6,716 bases of DNA from a bacterium HR25 (GCA_002898615.1 BEIB01000045.1:1-6716); one strand, 5' to 3'; positions 1 through 4,694 are shown, numbered from the stretch's first letter. Numbers and translations: made by a program. The notes: a model not told the origin generated them from the sequence alone.

Positions 1-185
1 GGGTCCCTGATGGGGTTGGACAGCCGGAGGTCGATGCCGCCCAGCTCCTGACCGCGGCGAAAGAGGGCCTCCGGCAGGACGCGAGGCCCGGCCATGGCCA
101 TGACCACCCGCTGGCCAGGCTGAACCAGCCGCATCGCCTCGTCGGCCGAGGCGAGCCTGCGCCTGTACTCCTCTCGCCAGTCCAT
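1..185 (-). CDS. Acetyl-CoA hydrolase / 4-hydroxybutyrate CoA-transferase family protein, N-terminal fragment (cut by left edge)
   Basis: About 61 codons read leftward from an ATG at 185-183 without a stop to the window edge, so only the N-terminus is present. It begins MDWREEYRRRLASADEAM and continues with LVQPGQRVVMAMAGP. This matches the usual start of the acetyl-CoA hydrolase/transferase family: a 'DW...Y..R..SADEAV' helix followed by 'I..GDRV', then an Ala/Gly-rich turn and a helix (here LPEALFRRGQELGG). Family members move CoA between acyl groups (acetate, butyrate, 4-hydroxybutyrate, succinate) or hydrolyse acyl-CoA. The catalytic glutamate lies much further downstream, so the substrate cannot be judged here. 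No good Shine-Dalgarno precedes the ATG beyond a G-rich run, but a promoter lies at 212-240. Family assignment is fairly secure; exact function is not. Confidence 0.72.
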   Translation of the reverse strand, partial: MDWREEYRRRLASADEAMRLVQPGQRVVMAMAGPRVLPEALFRRGQELGGIDLRLSNPIRD

Positions 186-211
186 GCCGCCCCCCGTCCG
201 ATGTCGCCTCC

Positions 212-240
212 ATTATTCCCAGAGAGGGCAGCTTGGGCAA
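212..240 (-). promoter_or_regulatory. Sigma70-type promoter for the CoA-transferase gene
   Basis: On the minus strand a -35 box TTGCCC (240-235) is separated by exactly 17 bp from a -10 box AATAAT (217-212). The boxes match consensus at 4/6 and 5/6 positions. The predicted start point is near 205, giving a leader of about 20 nt before the ATG at 185. It sits back to back with the promoter at 247-276. Read from sequence only; not tested. Confidence 0.55.
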
Positions 241-246
241 GGCACC

Positions 247-276
247 TTGAGCTAAACGTCGCTGGCGGCCCATAAT
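247..276 (+). promoter_or_regulatory. Sigma70-type promoter for the 63-residue membrane protein, probably giving a leaderless mRNA
   Basis: TTGAGC (247-252), an 18 bp spacer and CATAAT (271-276) match consensus at 4/6 and 5/6. Transcription would begin around 283, only about 3 nt before the ATG at 286. The mRNA would then have essentially no leader, which fits the lack of a convincing Shine-Dalgarno (only AAAGGG, immediately next to the ATG). Its -35 box is 6 bp from the -35 box of the divergent promoter. Confidence 0.55.
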
Positions 277-285
277 CCAAAGGGT

Positions 286-477
286 ATGCAGCAGCCACCG
301 CCGCCTCTCTCCCTGGTCATCGCCCGCATCGTCATCGTCTCCGGCGTGGGCTTCTGCGCCGCCCTCGGCGTCTTCCTGCTCATCGGTGGCATCTGGCACC
401 TGGGGCTGGGCTTCCTGGCGGCCACCCTGCTGTTCATCTTCCTGATGTTCTTCATAGAACGCCTGGCCGAGCGCTAG
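286..477 (+). CDS. Small two-helix membrane protein of unknown function
   Basis: This 63-residue protein is not a family I recognise. Nearly all of it is hydrophobic: a short proline-rich cytoplasmic or periplasmic start (MQQPPPP), a first membrane helix at about residues 8-34, a Gly-Ile-Trp-His turn near 35-38, a second helix at about 39-57, and a charged tail ending IERLAER. This is a helical hairpin with both ends probably cytoplasmic because of the basic/acidic C-terminus. It is followed 68 bp later by a tatA-like gene on the same strand, but tatA has its own promoter, so a functional link is not shown. The clean promoter 10 bp upstream and the membrane-like composition argue for a real gene. 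A spurious open frame in GC-rich DNA cannot be ruled out. Confidence 0.6.
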   Translation: MQQPPPPLSLVIARIVIVSGVGFCAALGVFLLIGGIWHLGLGFLAATLLFIFLMFFIERLAER

Positions 478-486
478 GCCATCGCC

Positions 487-515
487 TTGTCACCCCAGGG
501 CCGGGGTGCTATGCT
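487..515 (+). promoter_or_regulatory. Sigma70-type promoter for tatA
   Basis: TTGTCA (487-492), a 17 bp spacer and TATGCT (510-515). The predicted start point near 522 leaves a leader of about 24 nt that carries the Shine-Dalgarno AAGGAGG at 529-535, 10 nt before the ATG at 546. The architecture is almost the same as the dodecin promoter at 1680-1708. Confidence 0.65.
491..508 (+). promoter_or_regulatory. Inverted repeat inside the tatA promoter spacer (operator or weak terminator)
   Basis: CACCCC (491-496) and GGGGTG (503-508) are perfect 6 bp arms around AGGGCC. The repeat begins 14 bp after the stop of the upstream small gene and fills the space between the tatA -35 and -10 boxes. It could form a hairpin that ends the upstream transcript, although no T-tract follows, or be a repressor site that would block sigma70 binding. 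Which of these, if either, is unknown. Confidence 0.3.
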
Positions 516-545
516 GGCCGGGGAGAGTAAGGAGGCGTCGGAAGT

Positions 546-782
546 ATGCCTTTCAACCTGGGCGTCCCCGAACTCCTGATAATCCTAGCCATCGTCGTCC
601 TCCTCTTCGGAGCGACGCGGCTGGCCGGTGTGGGCGGCGCCCTGGGACGGGCCATCCGGGAGTTCCGCCGCGAGCTGCGGGAGCCCACCGAGCCACCAGA
701 GGGGGAGGGCAGGGGCCAGGGCCAGCCTCCCCAGCCGCCAGCGCAGGGGCCCGGCCGGGACAGGCCGGAGTTCCGTCACTGA
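546..782 (+). CDS. tatA: TatA/E-family subunit of the twin-arginine protein translocase
   Basis: This 78-residue protein is a pore-forming TatA-type component of the Tat system, which moves folded proteins across the cytoplasmic membrane. Order of parts: short N-terminus with the typical L-G-x-P-E-L (residues 5-10), one membrane helix (about 8-21), the F21-G22 hinge, an amphipathic basic helix (about 24-45, RAIREFRREL), then a disordered Pro/Gly/Gln-rich acidic-basic tail (46-78). Length fits TatA/E. The usual 'FGxxKLP' reads FGATRLA, so the conserved proline after the hinge is alanine. A strong Shine-Dalgarno (529-535) fixes the start. No tatC is in the window, so this is a stand-alone tatA. 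It ends 6 bp from the convergent cyclophilin gene. TatA, TatE and TatB are hard to separate by eye; the short tail and FG hinge favour TatA. Confidence 0.9.
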   Translation: MPFNLGVPELLIILAIVVLLFGATRLAGVGGALGRAIREFRRELREPTEPPEGEGRGQGQPPQPPAQGPGRDRPEFRH

Positions 783-788
783 CCTTGA

Positions 789-1619
789 CTAGCTGGACCG
801 GATCTGGACGCTGAGGATGGCGTCCCCCCTTGGCGGGGCCTCTTGGCAGGGGTTCTGGGGGCTGGGCTCGTCGAAACAGGGGTTGCGCTCCGTCAGGGAC
901 TCCACCACCTCCATCCCCTCCACTACCTGGCCGAAGACGGTGTCCCGGCCGTCCCACAGGGGATGGTCGCGCAGGACTATGTAGAACTGGCTGCCGCTGA
1001 TGTCTCCCCCGCCGGCGATGGGTGCCATGGCTACCGCTCCCCGCACGTGGCCCACGCCGCTGTCCTCGAACGGCAGCGTGTAGCCCGGGCCGGCCGCCCC
1101 GGTGCAGGGCAGGGAACCATCCGCCCGGCAGGTAGGGTCGCCGGCCTGGGCGAAGCCGGCGTCCCGCCGCACGATGTGGAAGACGAGGCCGTTGTAGAAG
1201 CCTCGCTGGGCCAGAAAGACGAAGCTGTTCACCGCCTGGGGCGCCCGGTCAGCGAATAGCTGAATGCGTATCCTTCCCTTCTCCGTCTCCAGCACTGCCT
1301 CATAACTCCTGCCCGGCTCAATGACCTGCTCCGGGTTGCTGAACTGCGGGATGTTGGTGGGCGTCTGCCCAGGGGTGGGGGAGGGGACGGGACTCGGCTC
1401 CTGGCGGGCAGTGGTCTGCTGCCCCCCGGTGATGCCGCCCAGCCCCACCGCTGCCATGCTGGCGATGATGACCACGATGAAGATCACATAGACAGTCTTA
1501 CTGCTGAAGATGATGTTGAGGGGGAAGGGAGGGCCCGCCCGCCTCCGGCGGGGCAGAGGGCGTCGGCGCTGCTCGCGTCTGCTCAGGGCGATACCTCCTG
1601 GCCTGGCGACGGCCAACAC
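789..1619 (-). CDS. Membrane-anchored cyclophilin-type peptidyl-prolyl cis-trans isomerase
   Basis: Catalyses prolyl cis/trans isomerisation, probably on exported proteins outside the membrane. Numbering from the GTG at 1619 (276 aa): Arg-rich cytoplasmic N-terminus (14-28), membrane helix (about 42-62), Pro/Ser/Thr/Gln linker (about 68-92), cyclophilin domain (about 105-276). Domain landmarks are F147-H148, the Q158-x-G-D-P block, G209-S210-Q211-F212-Y213 and VFGQVVEGMEVV (228-239). Four cysteines (164, 172, 248, 258) could form extracytoplasmic disulfides. Oddities: the catalytic Arg of 'FHR' is Ile149, followed by one extra residue in the loop, and the conserved Phe of 'SQFF' is Tyr. Start: the GTG lies directly beside a -10-like TATACT and has no Shine-Dalgarno. 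AGGAGGT at 1599-1593 lies 6 nt before an in-frame CTG at 1586-1584, so a 265-residue product starting SRREQRRR is likely. The stop is 6 bp from the tatA stop. Confidence 0.9.
   Translation of the reverse strand: MLAVARPGGIALSRREQRRRPLPRRRRAGPPFPLNIIFSSKTVYVIFIVVIIASMAAVGLGGITGGQQTTARQEPSPVPSPTPGQTPTNIPQFSNPEQVIEPGRSYEAVLETEKGRIRIQLFADRAPQAVNSFVFLAQRGFYNGLVFHIVRRDAGFAQAGDPTCRADGSLPCTGAAGPGYTLPFEDSGVGHVRGAVAMAPIAGGGDISGSQFYIVLRDHPLWDGRDTVFGQVVEGMEVVESLTERNPCFDEPSPQNPCQEAPPRGDAILSVQIRSS
1593..1599 (-). promoter_or_regulatory. Shine-Dalgarno that points to a CTG start for the cyclophilin
   Basis: AGGAGGT read on the minus strand is a near-perfect ribosome binding site. It is followed by 6 nt (ATCGCC) and then CTG (1586-1584) in the cyclophilin reading frame. 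No ATG, GTG or TTG lies at a suitable distance downstream. The only upstream candidate, GTG at 1619, puts this site inside the coding sequence. Confidence 0.5.
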
Positions 1620-1620
1620 T

Positions 1621-1626
1621 AGTATA
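1621..1626 (-). promoter_or_regulatory. Candidate -10 box (TATACT) for the cyclophilin gene
   Basis: TATACT on the minus strand matches consensus at 5/6. No convincing -35 box is present 16-18 bp upstream (the sequence there reads about GAGACC). If used, transcription would begin near 1614, after the GTG at 1619, which supports initiation further in, at 1586. Confidence 0.35.
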
Positions 1627-1679
1627 AGGCCTCCCCTCGTGATGGTCTCTGTCCGGGCCCTTCGCTGTGGAAAGTGCCG

Positions 1680-1708
1680 TTGACAGGGTACAGGGCTCCT
1701 GCTATGCT
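1680..1708 (+). promoter_or_regulatory. Near-consensus sigma70-type promoter for dodecin
   Basis: A perfect -35 box TTGACA (1680-1685), a 17 bp spacer and TATGCT (1703-1708). Transcription would begin near 1715, about 28 nt before the dodecin ATG at 1743. This rules out the upstream in-frame ATG at 1674 as the start. It is one of the strongest-looking promoters in the window, suggesting steady expression. Confidence 0.72.
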
Positions 1709-1742
1709 GCGGCCACTCTCCAGACGGAAGGGGGCGGTGGCC

Positions 1743-1973
1743 ATGCCCGAGAGGACGTACAAGCTCATCGAGCTGGTGGGGGTCTCGGAGAACAGCGTAT
1801 CAGAGGCCATCCAGAACGCGGTGGCGCGCGCCTCCCAGACCCTGAAGGGGCTGGACTGGATCGAGGTGACGCAGATCCGGGGCGTAATTCAGGACGGCCG
1901 GGTGACGCAGTTCCAGGTGCAGATGAAGGTGGGCTTCAGGGTGATGACAGAGGAGGAGTTGCGGGGCGTCTAG
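1743..1973 (+). CDS. Dodecin, flavin-binding storage/buffer protein
   Basis: This 76-residue protein belongs to the dodecin family: small proteins that assemble into a hollow dodecamer and bind flavins (riboflavin, FMN or FAD), buffering free flavin and protecting against its photochemistry. Visible landmarks: MPERTYKLIELVGVS at the start (beta1 and the G-x-S turn before the helix), an Ala-rich helix over about residues 18-34, L37-D-W39 with the conserved Trp that stacks on the isoalloxazine ring, E41-V-x-x-x-R46-G47, and the last strands with Q56-F-Q58-V and K62-V-G-F65-R. Length is normal. The ATG at 1743 is preceded by GGAAGGGGG (1726-1734) and lies downstream of the promoter at 1680-1708. 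An in-frame ATG at 1674 would add a basic, non-family extension and is upstream of the promoter. It is transcribed divergently from the cyclophilin gene. Confidence 0.93.
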   Translation: MPERTYKLIELVGVSENSVSEAIQNAVARASQTLKGLDWIEVTQIRGVIQDGRVTQFQVQMKVGFRVMTEEELRGV

Positions 1974-2059
1974 CGTCCTGGCGTCTGGTCCATCTTCCTA
2001 CCGTAACGGCGGGCCGCCCGGAGGAGACAAGCTGCCCAGGCGGGCGCGCGGGCGATGTC

Positions 2060-2080
2060 GGCACAGCCCGTGTGCCCTTT
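2060..2080 (+). terminator. Candidate hairpin terminator after dodecin
   Basis: GGCACA (2060-2065), loop GCCCG and TGTGCC (2071-2076) form a perfect 6 bp stem followed by CTTT. It lies 86 bp after the dodecin stop. The T-tract is short, so termination may be weak or Rho-assisted. Confidence 0.35.
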
Positions 2081-2132
2081 GCCACCGGGGTGTGGACTAG
2101 GGGGGTGGGGGCGCTCCCTGCGGCGGTGATCG

Positions 2133-2177
2133 GGACGAGGCAGCCCTAGCCTCGGGGGCCGCTGGAGCAGCTCGTCC
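2133..2177 (-). terminator. Inverted repeat just 3' of tRNA-Arg, possible terminator or 3' processing structure
   Basis: GGACGAG (2133-2139) and CTCGTCC (2171-2177) are perfect 7 bp arms, with an inner CAGC/GCTG pair (2141-2144 with 2161-2164). The outer stem begins 4 nt after the encoded CCA of the tRNA. No T-tract follows on the minus strand, so it is not a classical intrinsic terminator. It may stop transcription arriving from either side or guide trimming of the tRNA 3' end. Confidence 0.35.
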
Positions 2178-2180
2178 TGT

Positions 2181-2257
2181 TGGTACCCCCGGTGGGACTC
2201 GAACCCACGGTCTCCGGCTCCGGAGGCCGGCGCTCTATCCGACTGAGCTACGGGGGC
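2181..2257 (-). tRNA. tRNA-Arg, anticodon CCG
   Basis: Full cloverleaf on the minus strand, G1 at 2257. Acceptor stem GCCCCCG / CGGGGGT, U8-A9, D arm GCTC-AGTCGGATA-GAGC including A20 (an arginine identity base in E. coli), anticodon stem CCGGC/GCCGG around loop CTCCGGA with anticodon CCG reading the CGG codon, variable loop of 5, T arm GTGGG-TTCGAGT-CCCAC, discriminator A73, and CCA encoded in the genome at 2183-2181. The end pair G1:U72 is a wobble rather than Watson-Crick. The CGG codon is well used in the neighbouring GC-rich genes, so this tRNA should matter for translation here. It is transcribed alone, from the promoter at 2280-2308. Confidence 0.96.
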
Positions 2258-2279
2258 GCGGGATGCATTCCCAAGCCTA

Positions 2280-2308
2280 ATCTTAACCACCTCGCCTCCC
2301 CCCTTCAA
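2280..2308 (-). promoter_or_regulatory. Sigma70-type promoter for tRNA-Arg
   Basis: On the minus strand TTGAAG (2308-2303), a 17 bp spacer and TAAGAT (2285-2280), each 4/6 to consensus. Transcription would begin near 2273, about 16 nt before G1 of the tRNA, a normal length for a 5' leader removed by RNase P. Confidence 0.55.
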
Positions 2309-2352
2309 GCCCAGGCGATGAGGACCCTACCGGGCCCTCCCGGCCCTCGCGG

Positions 2353-2358
2353 TTGACA
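2353..2358 (+). promoter_or_regulatory. Consensus -35 box upstream of otsA
   Basis: A perfect TTGACA, but no good -10 box 16-18 bp downstream (CAATCC or AATCCT at best; GGCAAT at 15 bp). This could mean activator dependence or simply chance. If used, transcription would begin near 2388, which favours the otsA start at 2396 over the ATG at 2363. Confidence 0.35.
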
Positions 2359-2395
2359 GGCTATGGCGGCTTGGGCAATCCTTGCCGGAGAGAAG

Positions 2396-3925
2396 ATGCA
2401 GACGAGCAGCTTGGACCGCGCCCGCAAGCTGGAACGCCTGGAGGCCCTCTGCCGCGAGATGCTGGCCTCCCGGCGACTCATCATCGCCAGCAACCGCGGC
2501 CCCGTGGAGTTCCACGTGGAGGCCGATGGCAGCCTGCGGCCCCAGCGGGGCAGCGGCGGCCTGGTGACCGCCCTCTCCGCCGTCAGCCGCTTCGTCTCGC
2601 CCATCTGGGTCGCCTCTGCCATGACGGAGGGAGACCGCCGCGCCACCGAGGAAACGGGCGGCGCCATCGACCTGCCGGACCAGGACATGCGCATCCGCTT
2701 CGTCAGCGTCCCCCGCAGCGTCTACCAGCGTTTCTACTACGTCTTCGCCAATCCCCTCCTCTGGTTCCTCCAGCACTACATGTGGAACACCCCTCGCAGC
2801 CCAAACCTGGGCCGAGCCGCCCACGAGGCCTGGGAGGGCGGCTACATCCCCGTCAACCGCGCCTTCGCCCAGGCGGTGGCGGCGGAGGCCGCCTCCAGCC
2901 CCGAGCCGCCCTACGTCATGCTCCACGACTACCACCTCTACCTAGCTACCGCCGAGGTGCGGCGCCTCCTGCCCCAGGCTACGATACTCCACTTCACCCA
3001 TATCCCGTGGCCGGCGCCCCGCTACTGGGGCATCCTCCCCCGTCCCATGCGAGAGGCCATCCACGAGAGCCTCTGCGCCGCCGATATCGTCGGCCTGCAG
3101 ACGGACAGCGACGCCCGCAACTTCCTCTACTGCTGCGAGTCCATGCTGCGGGGCGTCACCATAGACTACTCCCATAGCGTCATCACCTATCGCGGCCACA
3201 CCGTCTACGTGGCCAGCTACCCCATCTCCGTGGACGCCGAGGGACTCCTGGAATACGCCCAGAGCGATGAGGTGAAGCGCTACCAGGCCCGCCTGCGCCG
3301 CTACCTGGGAGAGCAGACGGTGGTGCGGGTGGACCGGGCGGAGCCCAGCAAGAACATCCTGCGCGGCCTGCGGGCCTGGGAGGAGCTCCTGGAGCGCTAT
3401 CCCCAGTTCCGCCGCCGCGTCACCCTCCTCCAGTTCCTGGTGCCGTCCCGCAGCGAGCTGGGCGTCTACCGGACCTATACCGACGAGGTCTTCCAGCTCA
3501 TCGACGCTATCAACGACCGCTACGGCGAGGAGGACTGGCAGCCCGTCCACGCCTTCTACGAGCACAACTACGCCCAGGCGGTGGCCGCCATGTGCCTCTA
3601 CGACGTCCTCTTCGTCAACCCCATCATCGACGGCATGAACCTAGTGGCCAAGGAGGGGCCCCTGGTCAACAAGGGGGATGGCGTCCTCATCCTCTCCGAG
3701 ATGGCCGGCGCCCACGAGCAGCTCGGCGAGTATGCCCTCTCCATCTGCCCCACCGACCTGGAAGGCACGGTGCAGGCCCTCTACCAGGCCCTCACCATGC
3801 CCCTGGAGGAGCGTCAGCGCCGGGCCGCCGCCCTCAAGCGGCTCATCCAGGAGGAAGACCTCATGTCCTGGCTGGAGCGTCAGTTGCGGGACCTGCGGGC
3901 CGTCTCCAAAGGCGAAGGGCTCTGA
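2396..3925 (+). CDS. otsA: Trehalose-6-phosphate synthase-like glycosyltransferase (GT20)
   Basis: Expected to join a nucleotide-activated glucose to glucose-6-phosphate, making trehalose-6-phosphate in the cytoplasm; the partner phosphatase gene converges from the right. Numbering from 2396 (509 aa): S32-N-R34-G-P loop, G52-S-G-G acceptor loop, H177-D178-Y-H-L, T201-H202-I-P-W-P, V312-D-R314-A-E-P-S-K319-N and D412-G-M-N-L-V-A-K-E420 before L434-S-E-M-A-G-A. The donor-binding Arg and Lys and the catalytic-loop Asp of E. coli OtsA all have counterparts. Where E. coli has 'RLDYSKG' this protein has 'RAEPSKN', and the block after DGMNLVAKE reads GPLVNKGDGV. Both resemble the actinobacterial OtsA branch that also includes the pseudo-glycosyltransferase VldE. 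Start: GGAG (2387-2390) lies 5 nt before ATG 2396; ATG 2363 would add MAAWAILAGEK and has no such site. The last 65 bp overlap otsB. A glucosylglycerol-phosphate synthase or another acceptor is possible but less likely beside otsB. Confidence 0.88.
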   Translation: MQTSSLDRARKLERLEALCREMLASRRLIIASNRGPVEFHVEADGSLRPQRGSGGLVTALSAVSRFVSPIWVASAMTEGDRRATEETGGAIDLPDQDMRIRFVSVPRSVYQRFYYVFANPLLWFLQHYMWNTPRSPNLGRAAHEAWEGGYIPVNRAFAQAVAAEAASSPEPPYVMLHDYHLYLATAEVRRLLPQATILHFTHIPWPAPRYWGILPRPMREAIHESLCAADIVGLQTDSDARNFLYCCESMLRGVTIDYSHSVITYRGHTVYVASYPISVDAEGLLEYAQSDEVKRYQARLRRYLGEQTVVRVDRAEPSKNILRGLRAWEELLERYPQFRRRVTLLQFLVPSRSELGVYRTYTDEVFQLIDAINDRYGEEDWQPVHAFYEHNYAQAVAAMCLYDVLFVNPIIDGMNLVAKEGPLVNKGDGVLILSEMAGAHEQLGEYALSICPTDLEGTVQALYQALTMPLEERQRRAAALKRLIQEEDLMSWLERQLRDLRAVSKGEGL

Positions 3926-4694
3926 CCATCTCCCCCAAGAGCCACTCCACCCCGCTCACTCCAGGTACTGTGTAGTCCGCCAGCTCCAGCAGTGCCGTTG
4001 GCGTCCCCTCTCCCAGAACGGCTACACAGGCCACCCGCTTCCCCCGCAGGCCCCGCAGGGCGCGGAACATATCGGCGTCGGTGGTGTCGTCTCCCAGGGC
4101 CAGGACGCCCCGCCAGCGCCGGGCCAGGAGACGGGCCGCCCGCCCCTTGTCGATCCCCAGAGGGGGCCGTAGCTCCACCACCATCTTCCCTTCGTGCACC
4201 TGGAAGGCGCGGGCCGCCGGGGACAGTCGGACGGCCCCCAGGACCAGCTCCCGCGCCCGCTCGGGGTCGGGCGCCAGGCGGTAGTGGACGGCCAGCACCG
4301 GTCCCTTCTCCTCCAGGAGGACGCCTGGCAGCCCCCCCAGGGGCGCCAGCTCCTCCAGGGCCGCCCGTGCCCGGGCCACGAAAGGCCTCACGCCAGGGGC
4401 GAACCGCAGGCGTCCCCTGTCCCAAACCTCCAGCCCATGGTTCCCCACATAGACCGCCCCGGGCAGGTCCAGCCAGCGGCGGGCCACCTCCGCCCGCCGA
4501 CCGGTGACGAAGGCGACCCTCACCCCGGCCTCTATGAGCTGCAGCAGGTGCCGGCGCACCCCCTCCGGCACCCGGGCCTCCTCTGGACGGGGGGCGATGG
4601 GGCTCAGCGTCCCGTCGATGTCCGAGAGGAGGCCGAGGGGGCTGCTCAGGAGCAGGGGCCGCAGCGTCTCCAGCGAGTCGAGAGGGACAGCCAT
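3861..4694 (-). CDS. otsB: Trehalose-6-phosphate phosphatase (HAD superfamily)
   Basis: Removes phosphate from trehalose-6-phosphate to give trehalose, the second step after OtsA. The 277-residue protein has all HAD signatures: D25-I-D27-G-T-L (nucleophile and acid/base Asp), V63-T64-G65-R66 (motif II), the G84-N-H-G-L-E segment of OtsB proteins, K183 in GIDKG (motif III) and L198-A-L-G-D202-D203-T-T-D-A-D (metal-binding motif IV). Length is typical. The ATG at 4694 is preceded by GAGGAC a few bases upstream and by a -10-like TACACT (4707-4702) with no clear -35, so transcription could begin almost at the start codon. The final 21 codons (from V257) are antisense to the end of otsA. That tail (WRRPAGPATDAPART) lies beyond the conserved core and looks like an extension made possible by the overlap. 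Confidence 0.93.
   Translation of the reverse strand: MAVPLDSLETLRPLLLSSPLGLLSDIDGTLSPIAPRPEEARVPEGVRRHLLQLIEAGVRVAFVTGRRAEVARRWLDLPGAVYVGNHGLEVWDRGRLRFAPGVRPFVARARAALEELAPLGGLPGVLLEEKGPVLAVHYRLAPDPERARELVLGAVRLSPAARAFQVHEGKMVVELRPPLGIDKGRAARLLARRWRGVLALGDDTTDADMFRALRGLRGKRVACVAVLGEGTPTALLELADYTVPGVSGVEWLLGEMVRALRLWRRPAGPATDAPART

Larger units (their letters stand above)
1974..2180. other. Non-coding gap between dodecin and tRNA-Arg
   Basis: These 207 bp separate two genes that converge. I see no credible protein gene: the minus-strand open frame across it runs on through the tRNA. It holds two hairpins, at 2060-2080 and 2133-2177, described separately. The stretch between about 2030 and 2060 is a run of GC-rich simple sequence (CGGGCGCGCGGGCG). 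I could not match it to SRP RNA, RNase P RNA, tmRNA or a riboswitch by eye. Confidence 0.5.

Noticed and set aside
553..957. Minus-strand open frame over tatA and the end of the cyclophilin
   Set aside because: Crosses two recognised genes in the wrong frame and has no family features.
1674..1742. N-terminal extension of dodecin from an ATG at 1674
   Set aside because: It lies upstream of the TTGACA-17-TATGCT promoter and adds a basic stretch not found in the family; ATG 1743 has the ribosome binding site.
1970..2308. A 112-codon minus-strand open frame across the tRNA region
   Set aside because: It includes 'APVAQSDRAPASGAGDRGFESHRG'-type sequence, the well-known false peptide obtained by translating a tRNA; the cloverleaf explains the DNA.
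2363..2395. Upstream otsA start at ATG 2363
   Set aside because: No ribosome binding site, and it would fall within the candidate promoter; ATG 2396 has GGAG 5 nt upstream.
2353..3177. Long open frames in other frames and on the other strand over otsA
   Set aside because: Pro/Arg/His-rich composition typical of frame-shifted GC-rich codons; the GT20 motifs lie in the 2396-3925 frame only.
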